DNA from: Gnetum montanum
Lineage: Eukaryota > Streptophyta > Gnetopsida > Gnetales > Gnetaceae
NCBI GenBank assembly: GCA_015680685.1
Contig: MNCI01003051.1
Coordinates: 149,867 to 204,558, forward strand
Direction: 5' to 3'
Length of the DNA stretch: 54,692 nucleotides
Positions within the stretch are counted from its first letter, which is position 1. Each line of letters opens with the position of its first letter. Shown here in pieces: positions 32,700 through 43,180 of this stretch. Made by a program: the position numbers and the translations under genes. The notes under the pieces were generated by a model that saw only the letters and a program-made list of their open reading frames with translations, was not told the origin of the DNA and searched no databases.

Positions 32700-34362
32700 A
32701 CTCTATTTAATAAAACAAAAGAAGGTTCCCTGTACACTGTGCATGTTGTTGTTGAAAAGAAACTAGGTAAGGGTGTTACTTTTGCTGCTGCAACAAAATG
32801 TCAATTTGTAGCATAGACACTTAGGAGATATTGAGCAGATAAGGTTAAAGACACTAAAGTCTAAATCTCTTGTTCCTACTTTTACATTTTTAATCCTGGA
32901 TTTTTGTAGGGATTGTGAAGTTAAAAAATCTCAATAAATTAATTTCCAAAGAAATGAATGTCATAGGAGCAAGAACAAGCCAGATTTAATTTATTTAAAT
33001 AATAGTACTCCATCACCGGGTGGTTCACATTATTTTGTTACAATTATTGATGATTATAGCTGTAAATTTTGAGTATATCCAATTAAATCAGAGAATATGA
33101 TGCTGGGTGTTTTTAAGTGATTTGTAGCACAGTGGAAATGCAGATAACACTGGAAGTAAAAGGACTTCTTTTGGATAATGAAGGGAAATACGTTGCACAA
33201 GAGTTTTTACTTTTGTTCTGGATAGAGAACGATGCATATGTGTACTACCCCAAAAACACCGCAACAGAATGGAGTAGAAAAGAGGTAATGTGCCAGGAGT
33301 GCAATGGCTGAAGCAAATTTACCAAAAACATGTTGGGCTAAGGCAGTAAGCACTACCGCATATCTCACTAACAAGTCACATCATTCAACTCTAAATGGAA
33401 AAATGCCAAATATTGTATAAAGGGAAAAGAAGATCTCTTATAAGCACTAGATTTTTTAGCTGTGAAACATATGTTCATGTTCCAAAATCTAACAAGTCCA
33501 AGTTGGATGACTGGGCATGGAGATGCACTTTGTTGGATATGGGAGCAATCTTGGCTACACGTTTTGGGATCCTATTTACAAACAAGTAATCAGATCCAGA
33601 GATGTAACCTTTGGAAAAGATTCTTTCTTCTACCCAATGTAGATTAAGGATCAACTGGAAAAAATTGTAATTCAAATGTTCCACAGAAGGAGTCCATGAA
33701 ATGTCCTTAGAATAATGATAGTTAACAGAATAAAGTTATTGCTGAAAGCAATAAACCAATTTCACAGCATGTATTAAGTGATAATGAAGATGAATACCAA
33801 GGAGAGCATGTAACAGAAAGCAGATAACTGGTTCAAACTGAAGACAGTGAAATTTAAAACACTCCTTTGCATTGGAAAAGGAGCTCTACACGTGCAACAA
33901 AGCCACTTGACATGTATTCTCATTATTTGAATTATGCATTGTTTACTGACTGGAGAACCCGAAATTTTGCAGAAGCTAAAACATCTCCAGATGCAAACAA
34001 ATGAAATGTAGCTATGAAAGAAGAATGACAATCTTTAAAGTAAAAATATACATGGGATTTAGTGTCTTTGCTTAAAGGAAGACAAATTCTAAGATACTGT
34101 TGGATTTACAATTTGAAGACTAAAACAAATCATCAGAAAACATACAAGGCAAGACTAGTGGTAAAAGAGTTTGCATAGAAACCTAGAATTGATTTTACAG
34201 ATATTTGTTTACCAGTTGTTAAACATTCTTCAATTGGAATTATTTTATTTTTCGTTGGTTGTTTGGACTTGAAATTGGAGCAGTTAGATATTAAGACAAC
34301 TTTCTTTGATAGTTATCTTGATAAAGAGATATACATGCAACGACCTGAAGGATATTTTTAAT
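32700..34362 (+). pseudogene. copia element F: decayed relative of copia A (pre-integrase to RT)
   Basis: Reads GSLYTVHVV near 32728, an LGDIEQIRLKTLKSK-like block near 32815-32870, FCRDCEVKKSQ near 32900, GGSHYFVTIIDDYSCKF near 33020-33070, TTPKTPQQNGVEKR near 33245-33285 and STTAYLTNKSHHSTLNGK near 33350-33400. Around 34265-34360 lies LDLKLEQLDIKTTF then EIYMQRPEGYF. These align block by block with A (for example 16790-17440 and 18245-18345), so both belong to one family. Stops and frameshifts are frequent. No LTRs were found, and similarity ends abruptly at 34362. Confidence 0.8.
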
Positions 34363-34483
34363 GTTCTTTTATTGTTATAATTCCAGGTCATGATTTTTTG
34401 AAAAATCTATAATTCAAAATCTATGACATAAAAAAAATCCGCAATCCTATCTGCATTTCAAAAGTATGAAAAATGTCAATGTT

Positions 34484-34786
34484 TTAACTACCACCAAAAA
34501 TATATGCAATTCTATCAACAAAAATCCCACAATCACTAGATTCAGAATTTCCTGTAATTGCAATCCAGACTCGCCTTAAACCATAATCACACCTCCAAAA
34601 TAAACCAGATTCAAATTGAGCCAAAACAACATTCTGTATGGATTCCAATTCCCATTTCATAACCACCTGATGTCTGAAAAAGTCATCCAAGTTTGGATTT
34701 TTGGTATAAATTAAGCAGTGACAACAAAAAGTACCTAAAGAAACCCAAGACACTTGTTGGATCCCTATGTTGCATGGCATTTCCAT
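34484..34786 (-). CDS. unidentified minus-strand open frame
   Basis: One hundred codons open on the minus strand, including CNIGIQQVSW and a C-terminal SSDCGIFVDRIAYIFGG segment. The CG-x2-VD-I pattern after an aliphatic strand faintly recalls DUF642-type plant cell-wall proteins (usually CGP-x-(I/V)D-D/N-V). That is a guess from pattern only. It lies between copia F and the spliced gene on the same strand as the gene, so it could be an exon, a gene fragment or chance. Confidence 0.25.
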   Translation of the reverse strand: MEMPCNIGIQQVSWVSLGTFCCHCLIYTKNPNLDDFFRHQVVMKWELESIQNVVLAQFESGLFWRCDYGLRRVWIAITGNSESSDCGIFVDRIAYIFGGS

Positions 34787-34978
34787 ACCAGTGACACATT
34801 AACATTTATAACTTATTTGCTATCAAGACAAAAAGAACATGAAAACAAAGTATCCATACAGAGAATTATGTGTTTTTAACTAATAAATTGATTATAGTTA
34901 ACAAAGAGAAAAGAAAATGCCTAAACCAAAACATTCTTTGAAAATGTGCACCTGCAATTGAAAGAAAGAGATACTTAC

Positions 34979-37900
34979 AACAAGGAAGCCTTCTAACAAT
35001 GACGCTTTCGTCTGACAAACTCGATCACAGTAAGTTTTCTCAGAAGCATCCTCAGTTGTATTTGCAAGAAGTTGCCTTTCTGATTTCTTAAGCCTCAAAA
35101 GAGGAACAGTATCAAAAGGCTCCGAAACATACAGAAATGAATATGAAATACCGGACTCTTTTAGTGTCTCAAGAGTGTCTGCTAAAAGTTTTCCTACACA
35201 GAGAACAGTAACATAAAATCTTAAAGTCAACCAGGCTGTAGTTGTTGTAAGTATTTCCAAATAAAAAATTTGAAAACAGTATGTACAAAGTGATGCAAGA
35301 CCTTCATCAACTTCACGAGAAAGTTGAAATGACGGTAAATAGTTGCACATAAAAATTAAATCTGTTGCATCACTAGTTTTAGATTCTTTTCTTGCTCTAA
35401 GTTCTTCCTGAAAAACAGAAAAAATCTCATCAGTAATAAAATACATAATATATAATAAGGGGAAAAACTAAGCAACCAAGCCGTACAGTTAAAGATTTAA
35501 GCTCAGAAATCTCATCAGAACCATCCATAATGCACTGCTTTGTAACAAAAATGGTGTTGTTCCCAAAACCACGGCTACAACTTTTCCTAAAGCCTGAAAC
35601 CAATGATTGTGCCAGAGTATGACCCTCGTTCGACAGTGATACATATGGAAATGAGAAAGAAGAGCCTGATTCTTTCAGTGATTCCTGAAACAACATTAAC
35701 TGAAATCAATTGCTTGTGTACAAAATAACCGTGCCATAAAAATTTACAATCACCTAAAGCATTCTTCAACAAACTCTCTTAAAAATATGTAGTTATTTGT
35801 AGAATAGTTATTAGAGAAGCATCATGGTCTAGTAAGAACACAGCATATTGCATTTATCTATAGAAAAGGTTTGTGCCAAATAGTAATGATTTGAAACAGT
35901 TTTTTCTACAAGCTTGCTTATTTTTTCTATTCGTTTCAAAATAAAAGCACTCAAATAGAGCAATCAAACTGAATAGGTGAAATAGTGTTGGTTTTCATGC
36001 ACATGCCAGAATCTTGTCAAACAGAATTTGACAACAGACTAAACATATTTGCAGTTTTTTAATTAGGCATTTCAGGCTGAACATCTTCATTATTCTATTC
36101 ATCTAGTTGTATCTGCTTATTAGTATATATGTTAACTGCCCAGATGCAAAGTTTAGGTGCAATGTGTACTGTGCGATGGTGATTCTATACAATTTTGTAG
36201 TGTATCCTACAATTCAAATGCAAAGCTCACAAAAGACGATGAACTATTCATTAATCACTTTGTAACCTGTATTAGTAGTTCCACAAGAAATCACAATGAC
36301 AATTATGTTTTTTGTAAGTTGTAGCCATGAATTTCCATTAAACCATTAGGAATAGATAACAATCAACCTATCTGCAATTTAAGGCACTTAAAATTCTAAT
36401 CTTGATGGAAATTCTACATACGATGAGACATAATCACATATGTATAAGGCTTCACCACAAATTAAAAATCAAAGTCTGAATTTATTTAGTACAAATTAAA
36501 AGTGTTTTTTTTTTGTGAAATTGCCCTCTAAAAGAAGTCCACAAGAAACTGATTCGTGGGAATAACCAATTTTAAAAATGGATATATAATAAAGTCCAAA
36601 CAATCTTAGCTCATGAAAAAGCCTTCATATATTAAATGCTGTTATTTATATTACCAATCAAATTAATAAATTACAGCTAATTTTCATGTTCAAGACAGGG
36701 AAATTTGAAGGTTTAAATGGACATTTTTAAAGATTTTGAAAACAGCACTCTACAATAAATTTATATTTAATTCACACAATTAATATACATATAACTTATT
36801 TTAAACAGAAATAGAGCAAAAAAATGATAAATGGATAAATGCTTAAGTCATTAAATTGCTTTAAAAAGGTAACATAGTCTTAACATAGACACAGGATAGT
36901 GATTATAAGAAATGGTTGCATGTTCATTGCTTCTTACCTTTAACAAATTTATAAGTTTTGCATCTACATTTCTTGTACGTGAAAGATCAGTTGACCGTAG
37001 CTGCAAAATTAGATAGACACTTAGCATTTCATGAGGCATTTCATCACAAATATCATCTCTGCAAACATGGCTCAGATATGAAACCACTAAAATAAGCTGT
37101 TGTAATATATTACTTGAAATACAAAATTAAAGAAAATTAAACTCAACATACCCTGTTACCAATAAAGACCAAGGCTACATCCATGGAGTGATCTGGTTTC
37201 GCCCCATCGCACTGCATTAGCAACAGACAAAGACGTTTACTACATAATAAGTTTGTTTTGATGAAGCAGCCCATGAAGTAACATTAATTAGGTATAAGTA
37301 TTCCACAGACCGAAGATGTTAGGCCTTCCTAGAGTAGACTGCAAGACATGTAATGAACAGTGAAGAATCATGTATATACGGTTTGAATCCTTGCTGGATT
37401 TTAAAAAAAAAAAAAAGGTTTATGGTTTCATAACAAATGTGTAAAAATTCGGTTCTATCCTGGAACTCGAGTTTGAGAGGTCATGGATGGACCTCCTTGC
37501 AAAATGGCAACAAGCATAACATATGTGATGTATTTGAAAAAATCCATAGATAACATATACAACCACAATAATAAATGTATTACCAAGAAGTCTGCCCAGC
37601 CCCCAACGTTCAGGACATTTTTCGCCAAATCTTTAGATGGAATGGTGTTGTAATCCATATCATCTTGCCTGTCTACACTGAGAGATCTGATAAAGAAAAC
37701 CAACAGCTTTATTTTCAGATAAGAAAAAGAACAATGCTTGAATCAAAGATTTCGGGAACAGCAATGAAGAGTTTTTTAATAAATCGGATTTAATAACAAT
37801 ACTTTCAACTCCATATTTCAACCGGCTGGTTATTTTACACAAAAGTCATTTTTAAGGAAAAACGAAATCCACCTACTCCACATGATAATATCTGTAGAAC

Positions 37901-38495
37901 CGTAAAGAACCAACAGTGAATTCAACGGTTACAATCACAGAAGGCTTTTCTAATCTGTCTATCACCTTAAGGAGAGGCACAAAAAAAGTATCGAGCCTTT
38001 CAACTGCTTCTACATGGCCTGCTTACAAAGCTAACTAATCTTGAACTTTATGTTTCGGAAATTCATGCATTTCAATTTGTCTCTCCTTACGGTATTCACT
38101 ATATGAACCTACGATTTAGCTGGAATCTGCCTTACCGGCCAAATAAAAACAATAATAACCAATCCAGGGCTCATAACCTTTTGTATTAATTTTTTTTTAA
38201 TTGATGTCAGTGAAAGAAGAAAAAAATCAACAGTGGGGGATACGAAATCCTTGTAATATATGGTTTGAATTTTTCCGGATCGAATCAGCAGTTGGATTGG
38301 CTGTTTGTAAATCAAAAAAATTAAAATTCAGATTATACTTTGAAGATCAAGTAAATTGCCGAAAACGGAATGAAATGCAAACCTGGATGGATTGTGAGAC
38401 CATAGAAATGCCGGCACGGTATCTAAAGGAATAGCAGAGGCAACAATGAAATGAGCGACAGCAAACGAAATCCAGAATAGCATTGGCCGTGTCAT
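34979..38495 (-). CDS. spliced gene: V-ATPase S1/Voa1-like type I membrane protein, 3' end missing
   Basis: Seven minus-strand exons with GT-AG introns: 38383-38495, 37584-37686, 37152-37211, 36938-37000, 35489/7-35684, 35302-35407, 34979-35193. Phases join without a break and give about 286 codons. The start ATG at 38495 has an in-frame upstream stop and opens a signal peptide (LFWISFAVAHFIVASA). After it comes VPAFLWSHN, like the VPxLLWSS near the mature start of V-ATPase accessory subunit S1. Then follow DYNTIPSKDLAKNVL, GGWADFL, MDVALVFIGN, SFSFPYV, ARKESKTSDATDLIF and YSFLYVSEP, ending CDRVCQTKASLLEGFLV. Sequons NNT and NTT fit a luminal domain. From memory this order matches an uncharacterised plant family related to Voa1/BIG1, which helps V-ATPase assembly in the ER. 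The membrane-anchor exon (about 30 residues) was not found below 34979. Family 0.7, exon structure 0.9. Confidence 0.8.
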
Positions 38496-38985
38496 GTTGC
38501 CCGTTGTGCAATGGCAATTCGCAATTCAGCAAAATTATGAATCCGGGCGGCGAAGCAACGCTAAAATCTTTCACAGCATGAGCATGGAATACGCATTTGT
38601 ATACCGGCTTCTGGGACTATATCATGTCCAAGAGCATTAATTCTGCTGTTTTGACTTCCCGACGCGTGATAACCTGTTTTTTGACAGGTAAATGCAAAAT
38701 ATTGTCATAATCGACATCGAAGTGAAATTGCTTGGGCATGGTAATAATTTATGATGTGTTTACAATTTTGTGTCTAGGAAAACCTTCTACCCAAAATGTG
38801 TAATTATGTGGAGGAATTAATTTATAACATGGTTCTTCCCCTCTTTTGTCGAGTTGTGTTTTCTGGATTATGTTGTTTAGTAATGTTAAGTTGGACATGG
38901 TGTTGGAATGCCAAAATAATTGTAATTTAGGTACACTACAATACACAATTCAATTAGAACTTTATAATTTAGGGTTGCTCATCAG
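38496..38985. other. upstream region of the spliced gene
   Basis: Slightly GC-richer than the surroundings up to about 38680, as expected for a 5' UTR and promoter of a minus-strand gene. No distinct TATA box could be placed with confidence. Beyond about 38720 the DNA returns to AT-rich intergenic sequence. Confidence 0.35.
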
Positions 38986-38989
38986 AATT

Positions 38990-39065
38990 GAATCTATGAC
39001 TTAGAGCTTTCAAATCAAGAGTCTTACCACTAAGCTAACACCTCATGGCTAGTTGCACAACATTT
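38990..39065 (-). mobile_element. tRNA-derived SINE, reverse orientation
   Basis: On the minus strand the head ATGAGGTGTTAGC is followed by the A box TAGCTTAGTGG (39037-39047) and B box GATTCAATT (38996-39004). The spacing and head match the copies at 6422-6480 and 7083-7195. Confidence 0.55.
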
Positions 39066-39096
39066 GGGTGAGGTGGGGTGAGACCAATGGAGAATA

Positions 39097-40060
39097 GACC
39101 CCAAAAAAATGCATAATAATATTTAAAAAATTCAAAGTATATCATATCATCAAAAGAGAATCTATAAAAAGCTTAACGGTTTTGAAGATGCTTTTTCATA
39201 TTTTCATCTTTACAACCAATCCTGAAAAATGTTCCCTCTAGGGTAGAAAAAGGATCAGGCATTGCCCTTATTCAGACACACCCTCACAAGTTTTCACTAC
39301 TTACTAAAGGGTTTCCTAGAAAGAGAATGAGAAGACTCTCTTTAAAGATAAAAGAATACATCAAGGAGAAATAATAAATAAATAGCAACAAAAACTTAAA
39401 GCTTCTCATCGTTTGAGCTTTTAAAACAAAAAGAAATTAATACTCTAGAAAATAAAATAATTATTCAACTTTCATTGGAGCTTTTTTACTTGAAGCTATA
39501 GCTAAAAATTGACATCTTTCATAATATGGTATTTAATTCCTAAAGAGAGGTCAAAAATAGCTACACACTAAAGCTTCCAAATAGAGTAGAGAATAAGTAG
39601 TCAAAAACATTTCTAAATGCAAAGAAATGAGGTAGACACAACAAGTTGATCACCAAGAATGACTTTATTGATGCTTAGTGAAAAGTTATTACAAATTATA
39701 GATGTCCATTTCCAAATATGTTGAGCAATAAGACACTTAAAAAAAATGAGAAAATGAGTCTTTACTCTTGCAATAGGACAATGAGGAAAACCAGTTCTCA
39801 TATGTTAGAGATGAGTGCCAATAATAAAACCTTGATGAATAAGACACCATAAAAAAATATGAATTTTAGAAAAGGTGTGAGCTCTTCAAATATCTTTCAT
39901 TTTGCTCATCCAAAAATGCAATGATAATTGCATTTTCCATGTCCTATTGAATTTGTTATGAATAAAATCATTATTTGTAATAATCTCGTAAGTAATTTTC
40001 AAATTAAAAAGAAAAAAAATTACCATCCTTCAAAAAAAATATTTGAAAAAGCCTAATGTA
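39097..40060 (-). pseudogene. LINE 3' end remnant, copy 1
   Basis: Minus-strand translation of 39613-39801 gives HCPIARVKTHFLIFFKCLIAQHIWKW, matching the C-terminal zf-RVT-type region of plant LINE ORF2 (Cys pair, H-F-x2-C, AQ-x-W). The whole segment is collinear with 40233-41225, including non-coding 3' sequence, with many differences. It is 5'-truncated. Confidence 0.65.
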
Positions 40061-40232
40061 AGTTATTGCACAACATTTGTACTTAAAAGGTGCTAGATTT
40101 AATGCTTAGCAACATGGACATCCTTTTGCAAGAGAAAGAGGAGATAGAATCAAAGTAACTTCATTATATATACACTGCAAGACATATAGCTAACATGATA
40201 CATTAAAAGAATTATAGAGGGATGGGGGTGTT

Positions 40233-41797
40233 AGGCCCTAAAAAATGAATAATAATATTTTAAAAATTCAAAGTACATTAAATCATCGAAGAGAGAGTCT
40301 AAAGAAAACGTTCAATGGTTTTGAGGATACTTTTTCATGTTTTCATCCTTATAACTAATCCTGAAAAATATTTCCTCTAAGATACGAAAAGAATCAAGCC
40401 TTACCCTTATTCAGAAGCACCCTCACGGGTTTTCACTTCTTACTAGAGGATTTCTATGTAAATAGAAGGAGAAAACTCTCTCTAAAGAAAAAAGAATACA
40501 TCAATCTATAAAAAAAGAACAAATAACAACAAAAGCTGCAAGCTTCCCATTCTTAAGCCTTAAAAACAAAAAAGAAATTACTATTGTAGAAAACAAATTA
40601 ATTATTTAGCTTTGACTGAGAGCTTTTTTTGCTTGAAGTTGTAGCTAAAAAGTAACATTTTTGAAAATATGGTATTTTACACCTAAAGAGGTATCATAGT
40701 TATACTCTTGCTGCTAGAAAATAATTGCACACTGAAGCTCCCAGGTAGAGTAGAGAAAGTGGTTGAAGACAATTCCAAATGCAAAGAAATAAAATAAACA
40801 AAATAGGCTAATCTCCAAGAACAACTTCATTGATGCTTAGTTGAAAGTTGTTATGAATTATGAATATCCACTTTCAAGCATGCCAAGCAACAAGATACTC
40901 AAAAAAACATGAGAAAATGAGTATTCACTTCCACCAAGAGGACATTGAGGAGAAACATTTTTCATATGTTTAAAACTAGTGCTGATAGAAAGACTTTGAT
41001 GAATAAGAAACCATAAAAAATTACAAATTGTAGAAAAATGGAGGAGCTCTCTATCTTTCATTTTACTCATCCAAAATTATGATGATAATTGTATTTTCTA
41101 GGACTTATTGAATTTGTTATGAATAAAATCATTCTTTGTAATAATTGTTAATACACAACTTTCAAATTAAATGGAAAAACATATATACCATCCTTCTAAA
41201 AAATATATGGAAAAGCCTAATGCAAATTGTTACTTTAAATAAATTCTAAAGATTAGAATTTAATTTTTCAAATTTTTTTCTCTTTTTATTCAAACCATAG
41301 AGGCTAGAAGCTTCATTCTAAGTAATCCATATATCATGCATACATACATAAGAAACTACAATGATACCAAGTCTGCTCCAAGTGGTACATAATCTAGATG
41401 CATTAATAGCCCAAGCTCCTTCATTAAAAGAAAGCCACCATGGGCTAATTTGCTTAAGCTAATCTTCTAAAACTATAATATGGTTGTAATTCTAATATTT
41501 ACTAAGCTTGCACCGTGTCTTCCAAATTTATTTAAGAATTGGAGGACCAACAATAGAAATGACATAAGGAAAAATAAGACAATGAAGAAAATTATTAGAA
41601 GATCAACTATTCTCATTCTTCCATTTTTCTTACATAAGTTTGTTTCTTAAAAGAAGCATCCAAGCATCATTTCCATTAATGCACTTTGTAAACCATTTTG
41701 TTGCAAGAGAAATAACCTGGTTATAACAATTAATGAGACCAAGTCCTCCATATTTCTTACTACTAGTGCAAATATCTCAAGCAAATCTAGTGATAAA
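40233..41797 (-). pseudogene. LINE 3' part, copy 2 (late RT and zf-RVT region)
   Basis: Minus-strand text near 41797-41690 gives DICTSSKKYGGLGLINCYNQVISLATKWF, the conserved GGLG block after LINE RT. FLWFLIHQ and HMKNVSPQCPLGGSEYSFSHVFLS at 41015-40900 is the zf-RVT region. The gypsy LTR interrupts the LINE at about 41798, so the LINE is older than the gypsy element. Stops and frameshifts are frequent. This lineage (GGLG plus zf-RVT) differs from the LINE inside copia A. Confidence 0.7.
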
Positions 41798-42120
41798 TTC
41801 AATTTTTGTTGCTCTATGATATCGCATCTACAATATCGTAGCAACAATGTCATAGATATGATGTTGTAAAACTTACTACGTCATCATTGATATGATGTCT
41901 TAGGATGCGTGCAACCCTATAAATACTAATACTTGAATGCACAATCAACAACTTTTTATTCCAAGTCTTAGGGAAACTCATGCAGTTTGCTTTCTTAGTT
42001 AACGATAGAGTGAATGCCTGTAATGCGACGTTTAGTAGTTGAACAGAATCTTTATTTGAGTGAATTGTACTTGAATGTAGTTCATGATGACAATAAAGAT
42101 CAAGATTGCTTTCCATCATT
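41798..42120 (+). repeat. 5' LTR of the gypsy element (recognisable part)
   Basis: Starts near 'tttttgttgctctatgatatcgc'. TATAAATA is at 41918-41925. It aligns with 54262-54540. The real 3' end of this LTR may lie beyond 42120, because the other LTR is truncated and cannot define it. Confidence 0.65.
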
Positions 42121-43180
42121 ATAGCATCCACTTGGTTTCATTTGTTTACTTAGCATAATTTTTACTGTTCTCTTAGCCTAATTATTTGCATTTCCAAAGC
42201 ACATTATTTTATTTGTTCATTAGTAAAGAGAAATGAATACGACTAGTTTCGAGCATTAAAGTGTAATCGTTTGGTAACCCAATAGTGGTTTCACTTGACT
42301 CTCTCCGTGATGAATTCACTTGGTAATCCCACTAATGGTTACATGAGTTCAAGGTGTGTTTAGTAAGCCACGAATGGATGCTCATAGCTATAGGATAGAA
42401 TAGATTTACATTCTTATCATTACTTAGATTTATCATTTAACTTCATTTCCATTATGTTTGTACTTAGGAGTAAAATGATCCCTACAACATCACATAACAT
42501 ATGCCTTACTATGAGTTAAACCATACACTTAGACTTCATTAACTTAAGGTGAGAAGACAACAATCATGAACTTAATATCAATCACTAGCATAATTACATT
42601 GTTTATCCATGAATTATGATTTGGTCATGCGCTAGCACTCATGACTTGTATGGTATAGTGTTGGGATTACTCCATCGCTCATCATTAGTGTTGTTGTCAA
42701 GGATGTGTCAATGTGTGCTAAGTAATTGATCTTACAAAGTTTGTTGTATTAAGAACCATAAAGTCAATCTTTGTATTTGTAAGTAATCCTAATAACACAC
42801 ACACTTAACCAAGTGTCACACATATCAAATGGCTTCAACACTTAAGGAAAAACTGTTGCCTGGCAAAGAGTTATAAAGGGGCAATGACAGAACAAATGAT
42901 GATGAAGACTAGAGTATTCCTATGCAAACACGAATCTCATATGCTCACAATGATCCTTACTACCATTATTTCACATTCATCTTTCACCAAGATGGGCAAT
43001 TGAGGTGGAGAGACCTATAGGGCAACATCGTTTTACCTCTAGAGTCTTCAGCACCCACCATGCTTCAAACAGCTTTAAGGGGAATGAAACTGAGCCATAT
43101 GTAAGAAAGGATACCATATAACCAAACACATGATAAGACCCTATCAACCCATAGAGGCACAAATGTAGAGAGACATTGCT
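42121..43180 (+). other. gypsy 5' region between LTR and gag
   Basis: Contains the unidentified LTR end and leader. Short repeated phrases such as 'ttggtaa-ccca-taatggtt' occur near 42270-42350. No domain was recognised. A short frame near 42900-43090 may be the Gag N-terminus. Confidence 0.5.
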
